Shown here piece after piece: positions 1 to 10,005 of a DNA stretch of 64,000 nucleotides; the first letter of the stretch is position 1, and each line of letters opens with the position of its first letter. The translations under genes and the position numbers were made by a program. This DNA is from Membranihabitans maritimus (GTDB lineage: Bacteria > Bacteroidota > Bacteroidia > Chitinophagales > Saprospiraceae), in the NCBI RefSeq assembly GCF_021729145.1, contig NZ_JAJSLW010000002.1:62001-126000 (forward strand), written 5' to 3'. The notes below the pieces were generated by a model that saw only the letters and a program-made list of their open reading frames with translations, searched no databases and was not told where the DNA came from.

Positions 1-753
1 AAAGTCGCCATCCTTATTTTTTTGCATTTTGTATTTAAATCCATCAATACTTATAAAAGATTCTGATGGCATGGCATTTCCGATGGTTTTCATTACAAGC
101 GTAATGTCTTCAAACTGCGGCACTTCAAGATTGCTATTTTGAAGTACAAACTCAAATGGAGCTTCTTTTTCAAAATTTGTTCTGTTGTGCAGAATTCGAT
201 ATGAACTATCTGTTATGAGGGTCGGTGAGCTAAAAAGCAGGGTTATGAGAATTAAAAACGGAGGAAGAGCGTATTTGATATATTTGCGATTCCTTTTTAA
301 ATCAATAGCCTTGGGAAATGGAACAAGTTTAATCTCCCTGGTTTTCTGTTCTACACTGTGGTATAGCAAATCATTATCAGAATCTGCTGATGACTGATGT
401 GAAAGGTGTAAAATATTTAATAGCTTGTCTTTTACCTCTGGGAAGTGATCACCAATAATTTTAGCGGCATCTTCATGACTAATAGTTTTACCAAGTTTTA
501 ACCATTTTATGGCCGGTATGCCCATCCAATAGGTAAAAGAAACTGCAAAAAATCCAATGAAAGAATAGAAAAAAATCGATCGGGTAAGTGTTGAAAAGTA
601 AAATTGGGATTCAAGTAAATTGAAAAACAAAAATAAAACCAGATTGGCCCCTGCAAATAATAGAGACCCTTTGATCAATTTATTGGCATAAAATTTCCTG
701 ATAAATTGATCTAATTTTTGAATTAACGCTGTATATCCTTTTGAACTTTTCAT
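1..753 (-). CDS. DUF4175-like large membrane protein, N-terminal part (cut by window edge)
   Basis: A minus-strand frame stays open for 251 codons from an ATG at 753 to the left edge, so the C-terminus lies outside the window. The start reads MKSSKGYTALIQKLDQFI. Two membrane segments follow at about residues 25-45 and 55-75, a soluble stretch with the motif HFPEVKDKLLNILHL near residue 105, and a third membrane segment near residue 160. This layout fits the N-terminus of the long DUF4175-type proteins of Bacteroidota (usually about 1100 residues), whose role is not established. The family call rests on pattern recognition of the N-terminus only. Divergent from the PspC gene. Confidence 0.6.
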   Translation of the reverse strand, partial: MKSSKGYTALIQKLDQFIRKFYANKLIKGSLLFAGANLVLFLFFNLLESQFYFSTLTRSIFFYSFIGFFAVSFTYWMGIPAIKWLKLGKTISHEDAAKIIGDHFPEVKDKLLNILHLSHQSSADSDNDLLYHSVEQKTREIKLVPFPKAIDLKRNRKYIKYALPPFLILITLLFSSPTLITDSSYRILHNRTNFEKEAPFEFVLQNSNLEVPQFEDITLVMKTIGNAMPSESFISIDGFKYKMQKNKDGDF

Positions 754-959
754 ATCACACTATTCTACTCTTGATCCAAATATTTAATATAACGGATTAT
801 CTAATCAAAATACTATAATCCAGCTGTTTGTTCTTACTTTTAACAGGAATTTTAGAAACTTAGGTTCCTTTAATAGAAACAAATTTGTCAACTTCCAAAT
901 AATATTATTAATTTAGTTTTACTAAATACGGCATTGAAACAAATTCGAATATTAATTGG

Positions 960-977
960 AACTTTTTATAAAAAGTT
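960..977. repeat. 18-bp perfect AT-rich palindrome upstream of the PspC gene
   Basis: AACTTTTTATAAAAAGTT reads identically on both strands and ends 14 bp before the PspC start. It may be an operator or simply reflect AT-rich composition. Confidence 0.3.
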
Positions 978-991
978 ATCGTTAACGTAAC

Positions 992-1204
992 ATGAATTTA
1001 CGGGATATCTTCGAAAAACCAGCCTTTGGCGTTTGTTCTACGGTAGCAGATCAATTTGGTCTGGCTGTTGACCGGGTTAGAATCTATTTCGTATACCTTT
1101 CACTTTTAACATTTGGTTCTCCAGTTGTAATCTATTTATTCGTTGCCTTTTGGATCAATTGGAAAAAGTATATTCAAGGAAGAAGACCTCTTCATTATTT
1201 ATAA
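992..1204 (+). CDS. PspC-domain small membrane protein
   Basis: A 70-residue protein that is almost entirely one PspC domain. It has the FGVCSTVADQFGLAVDRVRI block (residues 13-32) followed by one hydrophobic segment, about residues 33-55, containing the family-typical TFGSPVVIYL. In proteobacteria PspC is a membrane component of the phage-shock response. Stand-alone PspC proteins of this size are common in Bacteroidota, where their job is unclear. It stands alone on the plus strand between two minus-strand genes, so it is probably monocistronic. Family assignment is strong; function is not known here. Confidence 0.85.
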   Translation: MNLRDIFEKPAFGVCSTVADQFGLAVDRVRIYFVYLSLLTFGSPVVIYLFVAFWINWKKYIQGRRPLHYL

Positions 1205-1385
1205 TCCTGTGGAATTATTCTTTCGGTATTTTATTATCTAAAACAAAGGAAGTTTTCCTATCGTACGACCAGGTGTAAATTGTCTGACAATTCCCTCAGA
1301 ATAAATAAACTATTAGAAATCTTATCATATCCCATTCCTTTTGGCAATCTTTTTTACTAATTAACTATGGCGAATATAAGGTTCC

Positions 1386-1589
1386 TTAAATAGCGAGTAT
1401 TGTATCTGAATAAATAATATTGCTATCTGTATCTGAAGGGAAGCTACTTTTATATACAGATCTGGAGTATGGATATTGGCTATTAGCCTGAGGTGAATGG
1501 CTGCTTGTGAGCCATTCAGGAAAACAAATACATAATAAGCCAGCACAGCCGGCAATTAAGACTATTAATTGTAAAAATTTAAATTTCAT
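1386..1589 (-). CDS. Small hypothetical protein with one N-terminal membrane segment
   Basis: A 67-residue reading frame starting MKFKFLQLIVLIAGCAGLL. Residues 5-22 form a hydrophobic segment that could be a membrane anchor. The rest is Ser/Tyr/Asp-rich (SSHSPQANSQYPYSRSVYKS) and looks unstructured. The frame is open 16 codons further upstream, but the internal ATG places the hydrophobic segment at the N-terminus. I do not recognise a family. It may be a small exported or inner-membrane peptide, or a chance frame. Confidence 0.35.
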   Translation of the reverse strand: MKFKFLQLIVLIAGCAGLLCICFPEWLTSSHSPQANSQYPYSRSVYKSSFPSDTDSNIIYSDTILAI

Positions 1590-1893
1590 ACGTCGGTTTT
1601 TGAGATGGACTACAAATATATAACCTTTTGATAACACTTAAAAATATTTGATTAACAATTATTTAGGTGCTAAATCATAAAGTAAAATTGTAATCAAAAC
1701 GACACAAATACGATTTGCTGATTTGATATAAAATGAATGAATAAAATATTTGCTTTTAACATTATGACCAAAAATATATCCAATTTGATTATGAATAAAA
1801 ACTCGCAATGAGACCCCTCAAATGAAGAAAAAAGTCAAATCATTCGATTCTCAGCAATTTTTCACCTAATTTTGCCCGTAAATATCTAGGAAT
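1590..1893. promoter_or_regulatory. Upstream region of the DUF3467/aminotransferase genes with a TAnnTTTG element
   Basis: A 304-bp AT-rich stretch without a gene. TAATTTTG at 1867-1874 matches the Bacteroidota -7 consensus TAnnTTTG and lies 19 bp before the ATG at 1894. No clear TTTG -33 box is at the expected spacing. Nothing else is recognisable. Confidence 0.4.
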
Positions 1894-2205
1894 ATGGATG
1901 AAAAGAAATCTCAGAATCAGATGAATATAGAAATTTCAGAAGAAATTGCTGATGGTATATATTCCAATCTGGCCATAATTTCCCACTCCAATCAGGAATT
2001 TGTTGTAGATTTCGTAAGGATGATGCCTAATGTGCCCAAGGCCAAAGTAAAAAGTAGAATAATTTTAAGCCCTCAGCACGCTAAGAGGTTAATGAAAGCG
2101 TTAGAGGATAACTTAAATAAGTACGAAGCCCAACACGGAGTAATAAATGAGGGAGGCACAAATATGCCACCTATGAATTTCAATATTCCCAACGCGGAAG
2201 CCTAA
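1894..2205 (+). CDS. DUF3467 family protein
   Basis: A 103-residue soluble protein matching the DUF3467 pattern: an N-terminal ISEEIADGIYSNLAIISHSN block, the central EFVVDFVRMMPNVPKAKVKSR segment, and ILSPQHAKRLMKALEDNL at about residues 57-74. A Pro/Asn-rich tail follows. The function is unknown. It sits 17 bp ahead of an aminotransferase and is probably co-transcribed with it. Widespread as a small conserved protein in Bacteroidota. Confidence 0.85.
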   Translation: MDEKKSQNQMNIEISEEIADGIYSNLAIISHSNQEFVVDFVRMMPNVPKAKVKSRIILSPQHAKRLMKALEDNLNKYEAQHGVINEGGTNMPPMNFNIPNAEA

Positions 2206-2222
2206 TTAAGAATTTTAAGTTT

Positions 2223-3428
2223 ATGGACAGGATCAGTCAGAGAAGCTTAAATGCTTTTCAGTCACCAATACGCAAGTTGTCAGTATTTGCCAATGAAACC
2301 AAGGCCAATGGAGTGAAAATATATCATTTGAATATAGGGCAGCCAGATGTCCCGTCACCCATTTTCCCGGGTTCAGTTCTCAATGAATGGACACTGGACC
2401 ATTTACCATATGGAAAGTCAGAAGGGGAAGATAAAGTCAGAAAAAAATTTAAGCATTATTATAATGCATGGGGCATAGACCTGGAAGAAGAAGATATATT
2501 AGTTACTACCGGGGCAAGTGAGGCACTATTGTTGACCTTATATGCCATATTGGATCCGGGGGATGAATTAATAGTACAGGAACCATTTTATGCAAATTAC
2601 AATGGAATCAGTAAAATGGCCGGTGTAAATATAAAACCTATATATACACCATTTGAAGAAGGGTATCCTGTTCCCGATGTAAATTTATTTGAGGAGGTAG
2701 TAACGGATAAAACAAGAGCCCTCCTTTTATGTAATCCAAATAATCCTACGGGGAAAGTGTATTCCCGAAAGATGTTGGTTGAATTGGCTGAGTTGATTCT
2801 CAAATATGACTTGTATTTGATTGTAGACGAAGTATATCGAGAGTTTGTTTACGATGAAGAATTCTTTTCCGTGCTTCAAATGGAACACATACGAGAAAGA
2901 GTTATTGTTCTGGATTCTATTAGTAAAAGGTATAATGCTTGCGGTGCCAGAGTAGGTTGTATTGTAAGCCATAATCGATTAGTTCAGGAGCAAATATTAA
3001 AATTTGCCCAATTACGCCTAAGTCCACCTATGTTGGCCCAGGAGTTCGCTGAACGGGCTATAAATCCACCAAAAGAATACACAGATGAAATTTTGTCCAT
3101 CTATCGGGAAAGGAGAGATTACGTCATAAGCAGATTGGAAAAAATTCCAGGTGTCACGATTAATAAACCAGAGGGGGCTTTCTATATTTTTGCCCGTTTC
3201 CCTGTTGAAAATTCTGAACATTTTTGTAAATGGTTATTAACTGATTTTAGAGCTGAAAATCAAACAGTGATGTTAGCACCGGGCAATGGCTTTTACAATA
3301 CTCCGGGACTAGGTGTAAACGAAGTACGTATAGCTTATGTACTCGAATTAGAGCAATTAAAAGTTGCTATGGATTGTCTGGAAAAGGCTTTGGTTACATA
3401 TCCATTGTCTGCTATTCCTGTACGATAG
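2223..3428 (+). CDS. PLP-dependent class I/II aminotransferase
   Basis: A 401-residue cytosolic enzyme that moves amino groups between amino acids and 2-oxo acids. The fold-type I signature is complete: the NIGQPDVPSP substrate loop (37-46), TTGASEALLL (95-104), NPNNPTG (171-177), the cofactor-binding Asp in VDEVY (Asp202), and the Schiff-base lysine in SISKRYNACGARVG (Lys235) with Arg243 nearby. Length is normal for aspartate/aromatic aminotransferases. The exact substrate cannot be read from the sequence. It follows the DUF3467 gene in the same direction. Confidence 0.9.
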   Translation: MDRISQRSLNAFQSPIRKLSVFANETKANGVKIYHLNIGQPDVPSPIFPGSVLNEWTLDHLPYGKSEGEDKVRKKFKHYYNAWGIDLEEEDILVTTGASEALLLTLYAILDPGDELIVQEPFYANYNGISKMAGVNIKPIYTPFEEGYPVPDVNLFEEVVTDKTRALLLCNPNNPTGKVYSRKMLVELAELILKYDLYLIVDEVYREFVYDEEFFSVLQMEHIRERVIVLDSISKRYNACGARVGCIVSHNRLVQEQILKFAQLRLSPPMLAQEFAERAINPPKEYTDEILSIYRERRDYVISRLEKIPGVTINKPEGAFYIFARFPVENSEHFCKWLLTDFRAENQTVMLAPGNGFYNTPGLGVNEVRIAYVLELEQLKVAMDCLEKALVTYPLSAIPVR

Positions 3429-5485
<2,057 letters not shown>

Positions 5486-5560
5486 ACTACAAAAGCCGTT
5501 TCTTGGAATATAATTCCTGTAAAAGTTTATTTGAAGTTATAACTTTAGATGAACTTTAAT

Positions 5561-5568
5561 TATATTTG
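5561..5568 (+). promoter_or_regulatory. -7 promoter element directly before the antitoxin start
   Basis: TATATTTG matches TAnnTTTG and ends only 4-7 bp before the two consecutive ATG codons at 5573 and 5576. If used, the transcript would be leaderless or nearly so. Confidence 0.4.
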
Positions 5569-5572
5569 TATT

Positions 5573-5821
5573 ATGATGCATCATATTATATCCACCAAAG
5601 AATTGAGGGAAAATCTTCCACGTGTCCGTGTTGCTTTGTCTAAAGGGGAAAGTTATACTCTTGTCTATAGATCCCGCCCCATTGCCACGCTTGAGCCTAT
5701 CCGGGATAAACCCGACAATAAAGTACGTGTCAGTGGTGGCACACTTCGTTTACAGGCTGTCAGCGAACAGCCCTTGACACCGGAATATCTCAACAAACTG
5801 GCAGAAGATAAATATGAATAA
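5573..5821 (+). CDS. Phd/YefM-type antitoxin of a VapC-like pair
   Basis: An 82-residue protein beginning MMHHIISTKELRENLPRVRV, the N-terminal DNA-binding pattern of Phd/YefM antitoxins (ISTKELRENL followed by a short strand SYTLVYRSRPIATLEPI). The C-terminal tail, about 25 residues and ending LTPEYLNKLAEDKYE, would wrap the toxin. The ATG pair at 5573/5576 is preferred over an upstream ATG at 5549 because the family fold begins here. Its stop codon overlaps the toxin start by 8 bp, so the two are translationally coupled. Such pairs repress their own promoter through the antitoxin. Confidence 0.8.
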   Translation: MMHHIISTKELRENLPRVRVALSKGESYTLVYRSRPIATLEPIRDKPDNKVRVSGGTLRLQAVSEQPLTPEYLNKLAEDKYE

Positions 5822-6236
5822 AACGGTTTTCTTAGATGCCAACGTGCTGATATACTATTTGGATGAATCCTCGGATAGACAGGGAGATGTTGTTGAGAAA
5901 TTGCAGTTTTTGATAGGAGAATCAAGTGAATTATACACTTCGCATCATGTAATCGAAGAAGTCCTTCACATCATTTTCAAATTAACCGGAGATAAGAGCC
6001 TACTGCGCAAAGCCGTACGACAAATAGAGACAATTCCTAATATAAGGCTTATAGAACCCCCGTTAAATTTTGATTTTGCCACAAAATATGCCGATTTATT
6101 TACGTCTTCAAAAGTGGGGATCAATGATACATTGTTAATTCAGCTTATGGTAGAAGGAAAGATATCTTCTCTTTTTACCTATGATAAGAAAATGCAGCGT
6201 GAGATCAGTTCGTTGGAAATCGAAGTAATTCCTTAG
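5814..6236 (+). CDS. PIN-domain toxin (VapC-like ribonuclease)
   Basis: A 140-residue PIN-domain protein. The acidic metal-binding set expected for an RNase is present: Asp8 in VFLDANVLIYYLD, Glu48/Glu49 in HHVIEEVLH, Asp105 in VGINDTLL and Asp124 in FTYDKKM. These toxins cleave tRNA or rRNA when the antitoxin is degraded. The gene overlaps the upstream antitoxin by 8 bp, the classic type II organisation. All catalytic residues are kept, so it is probably active. The exact RNA target cannot be inferred. Confidence 0.85.
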   Translation: MNKTVFLDANVLIYYLDESSDRQGDVVEKLQFLIGESSELYTSHHVIEEVLHIIFKLTGDKSLLRKAVRQIETIPNIRLIEPPLNFDFATKYADLFTSSKVGINDTLLIQLMVEGKISSLFTYDKKMQREISSLEIEVIP

Positions 6237-6287
6237 CATTTTGAAAAAATTAATTTATGTCTAATAGTATCATTAGTGATAAATATT

Positions 6288-6295
6288 TAAATTTG
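6288..6295 (+). promoter_or_regulatory. -7 promoter element before the coiled-coil gene
   Basis: TAAATTTG matches TAnnTTTG and lies 29 bp before the ATG at 6325. No obvious -33 box. Confidence 0.3.
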
Positions 6296-6324
6296 AAATG
6301 CATATCAAAAAAATCAAATAGATT

Positions 6325-7296
6325 ATGGGCATTACCAAATCCAATACCAAAGCAGAGATCATGGAAGCATACCGTGAATTGGTTAAAGACTTAGATGCTG
6401 CACGCAAGGAAAATTCTGTTGCCCAGAAAAAGCTTGAAGAATCCAAAGAAATAATAGAAAAGGTTAAAGCGGAAAGCTCTCCGGCTAATAAAAATAGCTT
6501 TGCGGAGTTGAAGTCCTGGGTAGTGGGTGAATTGGACCAAATCGAGGAAAAGATCCTATTGGAAAAATCACGGTTTCAGGAACTAAACAAAGCAGTAGAG
6601 TTGGAAAGGAAAAACCTGGAGGAAGTCCACAAAATTACAGCAGAAGCAGATAGTTTGGAAGCCCTGCTACTCACGCACCGTAAAACAAAACAGGAGCTAG
6701 ATGTGGAAATCAAAGAGGAAAGGGAAAATTTAAAAAATGAGATCGAAGAGCAACGAAGAAAATGGGAGCGAGAAAAAGAGGATTATGAATTTCGTCTGAA
6801 GGTAGAGCGCAGGGATGAAGAAGATGCCTATAACCAAAAGAAAATTGCCCGGGAAAAAGAACTGAAGGAAAAGAAAGAGGCGTTTGAAAAAGAGTTCCGG
6901 GAGAGAGAGAATAAAATTCTGGAAAGGGAAAAGGAGTTTGAGGAATTAAAAGCAAAGGTGGAAGGATTCGGTGAGACGCTCAGCGAAGCCCTACAAAAGA
7001 AAGAAAAGGAAATAACACAAAGACTGGAACAAAAGCACCAGTATGAGATGCAACTCAAGACCAAAGACCTTGAATCGGAAATTCAATTGCGAAAAGAGCA
7101 AATCCTTTCATTGGAGGCTAAGGTCACAGAGCAAAAGGAATATATAAACTCCCTTGGCACGAAATCTGATTCAGCTTCGCAGCAGGTAAAAGATATCGCT
7201 ATGAAAGCTATTGAAAATTCCCGGTCGGCAGGATGGCCCGATTTTACACAGTGGGAACGAAAGAAAGAAGGGAACGGGGGATCAAAGGGTGAATAA
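6325..7296 (+). CDS. Long coiled-coil protein of unknown function
   Basis: A 323-residue, highly charged protein (Glu/Lys-rich) that is nearly all coiled coil from about residue 10 to 275, interrupted near residues 55-75 by KNSFAELKSWVVGELDQIEEKIL. There is no signal peptide or membrane segment, so it is cytosolic. The C-terminus VKDIAMKAIENSRSAGWPDFTQWER is non-coiled and may be a small interaction motif. I recognise no named family. It lies between a VapC-type module and a ParD gene, and only 14 bp before the latter, so it is likely co-transcribed with ParD. It could be a filament-like or scaffolding protein. Confidence 0.7.
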   Translation: MGITKSNTKAEIMEAYRELVKDLDAARKENSVAQKKLEESKEIIEKVKAESSPANKNSFAELKSWVVGELDQIEEKILLEKSRFQELNKAVELERKNLEEVHKITAEADSLEALLLTHRKTKQELDVEIKEERENLKNEIEEQRRKWEREKEDYEFRLKVERRDEEDAYNQKKIAREKELKEKKEAFEKEFRERENKILEREKEFEELKAKVEGFGETLSEALQKKEKEITQRLEQKHQYEMQLKTKDLESEIQLRKEQILSLEAKVTEQKEYINSLGTKSDSASQQVKDIAMKAIENSRSAGWPDFTQWERKKEGNGGSKGE

Positions 7297-7310
7297 TAAA
7301 GAGGAGAGTT

Positions 7311-7553
7311 ATGAATATCAGCTTCACGGAAAAACAGGAAAAATATATTGCAGAACAATTGGAATCAGGTGATTTCAAAAATGCCAGAGAGGTTGTCCGG
7401 GATGCTTTGCGCCTACACGAAGTTTACAGGCATCGTATTATTGAAGAACTACGTGTGGAAATAGCCAGAGGCTGGGAAGGACAAGCCAGTGCTAGAAAAC
7501 CATCTGATATTGTACGGGATAAACTCAGTTCTCTGGAGAAACAGGCTCTATGA
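7311..7553 (+). CDS. ParD-like ribbon-helix-helix antitoxin
   Basis: An 80-residue protein matching the ParD/CopG-like antitoxin pattern: MNISFTEKQEKYIAEQLESG is the DNA-binding N-terminus and YKNAREVVRDALRL-type helices follow (here FKNAREVVRDALRLHE). The C-terminal half would bind a ParE toxin. Its stop overlaps the ATG of a ParE-like frame (ATGA), but that toxin is cut to 29 codons. The antitoxin is therefore probably an orphan that can still repress its promoter or neutralise a ParE made elsewhere. Confidence 0.82.
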   Translation: MNISFTEKQEKYIAEQLESGDFKNAREVVRDALRLHEVYRHRIIEELRVEIARGWEGQASARKPSDIVRDKLSSLEKQAL

Positions 7554-7639
7554 GAATATATTATCAGTTATCTCACACGGCTGATCTTGACCGTGAAGAA
7601 ATTTTCCCTATTATTTACAAGAAATATAAGTACCTGTAA
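7550..7639 (+). pseudogene. Truncated ParE-like toxin remnant
   Basis: A 29-codon frame starting at an ATG that overlaps the ParD stop by 4 bp (ATGA). It reads MRIYYQLSHTADLDREEIF and ends at a TAA at 7637. The start resembles the N-terminus of ParE/RelE toxins (YxLSxxAxxDLxxI), which are usually 95-105 residues. The neighbouring alkyltransferase gene on the other strand ends at 7644, five bases on. The missing two thirds are not seen on either strand nearby, so this is a deletion junction rather than a single stop mutation. Confidence 0.65.
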
Positions 7640-7643
7640 AGGA

Positions 7644-8483
7644 TTATATTTCCCTTACTGCTTCCCAACCAATTATAGCTTTTTTACGAGCATCGCCCCA
7701 GCGGTATCCGTCCATTTTCCCAGTGGACCGTATAACCCTGTGGCAAGGGATGAGGTAAGCTGCGGGATTGGCTCCTACTGCGCTTCCTACAGCACGTGAT
7801 GCACTGGGGGAGTCAATTTGTTTTGCGAGGTTCCCATATGTCGTGAGTTTTCCGAAAGGTGTTTTTAGTAAGGTTTCCCAGACTTTTAGCTGGAAGGCAC
7901 TGCCTTTTAAATGCAGTTTTATTTCTTGCATACTGTCCCAATTCCGATTGAATATAGAAATGGCATTTTGGTGTATACTATCGGGTTGGTGACGAAATTT
8001 GGCATTGGGGAAATCGGAATAGAGAGCGTTCAAAGCTTCTTCTCTATCGGTGAAAAATGTCAAATGACAAACGCCCTTTTGCGTTGACCCTACAATGATT
8101 TCTCCAAACGGGCTCTCGTAGAAGTTGTATTTGATCTCCAGGTTTTTTCCCCCTTCTTTGTATTCTGCGGGAGTCATTCCTTCGATATTCACAAATAAAT
8201 CATGTAACCTCCCGGTACCGGAAAGCCCTGTCCGAAATGAAGTGTCAAATAATGTAGCCCTTTCCTCCCTGAGTATATTTTTCGCATAAGAAATACTGGT
8301 GTATTGAAGAAATTTTTTGGGGCTGGTTCCGGCCCATTCTGTAAAGATGCGTTGGAAGTGATAAGGGCTAAGATGTATTGCACGGGCGATTTCATCAAGC
8401 GATGGTTGATCTTTGAAATTTTGTTCAATGTACTTAATAGCTGCTTCTACCCGGTGGTAATTGATGTTGTCTTGAGCGCTCAC
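7644..8483 (-). CDS. Ada-like protein: AraC-type HTH fused to O6-alkylguanine-DNA alkyltransferase
   Basis: A 279-residue two-domain protein. Residues about 8-105 are an AraC/XylS helix-turn-helix domain (VEAAIKYIEQNFKDQPSLDEIA, LSPYHFQRIFTEWAGTSPKKF). Residues about 115-275 are the alkyltransferase with the acceptor cysteine in LIPCHRVI (Cys247). The N-terminal zinc/phosphotriester domain of E. coli Ada is absent. It repairs O6-alkylguanine by irreversible transfer to Cys247 and may regulate its own expression. The only start available is GTG at 8483, because an in-frame stop lies just upstream. A second, stand-alone alkyltransferase occurs at 33455-33973. Confidence 0.9.
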   Translation of the reverse strand: MSAQDNINYHRVEAAIKYIEQNFKDQPSLDEIARAIHLSPYHFQRIFTEWAGTSPKKFLQYTSISYAKNILREERATLFDTSFRTGLSGTGRLHDLFVNIEGMTPAEYKEGGKNLEIKYNFYESPFGEIIVGSTQKGVCHLTFFTDREEALNALYSDFPNAKFRHQPDSIHQNAISIFNRNWDSMQEIKLHLKGSAFQLKVWETLLKTPFGKLTTYGNLAKQIDSPSASRAVGSAVGANPAAYLIPCHRVIRSTGKMDGYRWGDARKKAIIGWEAVREI

Positions 8484-8496
8484 GATTATTTTTTTG

Positions 8497-8504
8497 CAAA
8501 ATTA
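8497..8504 (-). promoter_or_regulatory. -7 promoter element for the Ada-like gene
   Basis: On the minus strand TAATTTTG matches TAnnTTTG. It lies 13 bp before the GTG start, so the mRNA leader would be only a few bases long. Confidence 0.4.
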
Positions 8505-8733
8505 AGGGAAGCAGCCTGCCCTAAAAACCCGAATCTTGCTGTTTGGAATAGGCAACTCGTTATAAGGGCTGAAGCTTGGATTGAGAAGGTTATAGTTTTA
8601 TCCCGATTATGCTTCAAGAGACTGGTATCCAATAAAAGGGCAAGTCATATTTATTTCTCTTCCAATTCCTTTGGACCTGTAACTATTCGTCGAGCCCAGG
8701 TTATCAATTAAGCAGGAGAATCAATTTAACGTA

Positions 8734-9141
8734 TTAATTTTGATGGTGAAACATCCACACTTTCCCATACCGATCTTTTAGCACTCCGAAAAGGGCATTT
8801 CCGAAGGCCTTTTTCAGGGGTTCGATGATTTTTCCACCATTAGAAAGCCGGGAATAGGACTCAAGTAATTTATTTTCATTGTCAAAACTAAGGGAAATAG
8901 CCATATCATTTCCAGGTTCGGCCGCCCTGGATTGTGACATATCCGTAGCCATCAGTGCGGCTTCGGAAAATAGGAGTTGTGAATGCATTATTTGTTGTTG
9001 CATACCTTCAGGACACTGTTCTGCAATGGGAGTTTCTGATACGGTCTGAAAGCTAAATTCCCCGCCCAGGCATTTGCTGTAAAAGGTCATAGCTTCCCGG
9101 CAGTTTCCATTAAACGTGAGATAAGGGCTAATTTTTATCAT
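8734..9141 (-). CDS. PhnB/VOC-fold protein
   Basis: A 135-residue protein of the PhnB branch of the glyoxalase/VOC superfamily: it opens MIKISPYLTFNGNCREAMTFY and has KCLGGEF and, near the end, FGNALFGVLKDRYGKVWMFHH. These stand-alone proteins bind small molecules; no reaction is established. It is the last gene of a minus-strand group of similar small proteins and overlaps the upstream DUF1801 gene by 14 bp, so the two are coupled. Confidence 0.85.
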   Translation of the reverse strand: MIKISPYLTFNGNCREAMTFYSKCLGGEFSFQTVSETPIAEQCPEGMQQQIMHSQLLFSEAALMATDMSQSRAAEPGNDMAISLSFDNENKLLESYSRLSNGGKIIEPLKKAFGNALFGVLKDRYGKVWMFHHQN

Positions 9142-9511
9142 AATTATTTTTTCGTTTTCTTAATGAGTTTTCTCTAACGCGAAATTGTACAATTTCTGTA
9201 ATCAAATCATATGGGATCGGCTTATCCAGGGGAAATTGTACTGCCCCTTTGGACCATTTATAATTTTCAAATCGATGTTGAAAAGCTTTAATTCCAGAAG
9301 GCGCCGGGTAAAATCCAATATGGTTTTTATATCCGGCAAAGTGAACGAGATTTTTACCGAGTTTGAATGTTGGCATTTGATAACTGATCACTTCCTCAGC
9401 TTCTGGGGCCGCTTCGCGAATAACATTCCTGAACTTTTCTAAAACTTTCTGAATATCTTCGGGGAAAGTGGCTATATATTCATCAATGGTATTATAATTT
9501 GTCTTAGTCAT
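9128..9511 (-). CDS. DUF1801 (YdhG-like) protein
   Basis: A 127-residue protein with the DUF1801 pattern: IDEYIATFPEDIQKVLEKFRNVIREAAPEAEEVISYQMPTF followed by LVHFAGYKNHIGFYPAPSGIKAF and KGAVQFPLDKPIPYDLI. It is related to the iron/metal-binding frataxin-like fold, but a function has not been established for most members. It overlaps the downstream PhnB gene. A second DUF1801 protein of different sequence lies at 29360-29788. Confidence 0.9.
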   Translation of the reverse strand: MTKTNYNTIDEYIATFPEDIQKVLEKFRNVIREAAPEAEEVISYQMPTFKLGKNLVHFAGYKNHIGFYPAPSGIKAFQHRFENYKWSKGAVQFPLDKPIPYDLITEIVQFRVRENSLRKRKNNYDKN

Positions 9512-9537
9512 AATAAAGATTAATCATTTTCTTAGAT

Positions 9538-9975
9538 TCAACGTTCTGCCAGATCCTTTAATTTTTCCAATGCTTTGGGCCAAAGTTTGCTAAACATTTC
9601 TTCATGTTCCTCATTGATGTCCATTTCAATTTTAACAATTGTTTTGCCATTTTTTTCAACAAATGTATAGTTTTCATAGGCTGGAGCCCATTTACTAGCC
9701 TCTTCACTTACAGTGTCTTCGACACCATTCTTTACAATACCTATGTGTTTTATGGAAATAAATTGGTGGTGGAGGTTTTGGGCTATTATTGAAACCATAC
9801 CAGATCTATCAGGGCCCAGGAAAAGTATTTTTTCCCCTTCTGCCCAACTTCCTTCGAAATAAGACCCTTCAGCAAATTCACATGCCCATTGCACATATGT
9901 TTCTGAACCAAGCATGGTATCCCATACTATACTAACCGGTGCTTTTATTGGTTTTGAAAAGGTTATTGTTTTCAT
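9538..9975 (-). CDS. SRPBCC/AHSA1-type domain protein
   Basis: A 145-residue single-domain protein starting MKTITFSKPIKAPVSIVWDTMLGSETYVQWACEF, the typical opening of START/SRPBCC (AHSA1-like) proteins that bind hydrophobic ligands. It ends with the amphipathic helix MFSKLWPKALEKLKDLAE. Cytosolic, function unknown. It belongs to the minus-strand cluster of PhnB, DUF1801 and GyrI-like proteins, a common combination in Bacteroidota. Confidence 0.85.
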   Translation of the reverse strand: MKTITFSKPIKAPVSIVWDTMLGSETYVQWACEFAEGSYFEGSWAEGEKILFLGPDRSGMVSIIAQNLHHQFISIKHIGIVKNGVEDTVSEEASKWAPAYENYTFVEKNGKTIVKIEMDINEEHEEMFSKLWPKALEKLKDLAER

Positions 9976-10005
9976 GTATAAATGAATTTTTTTGAAATAA
10001 ATGCT

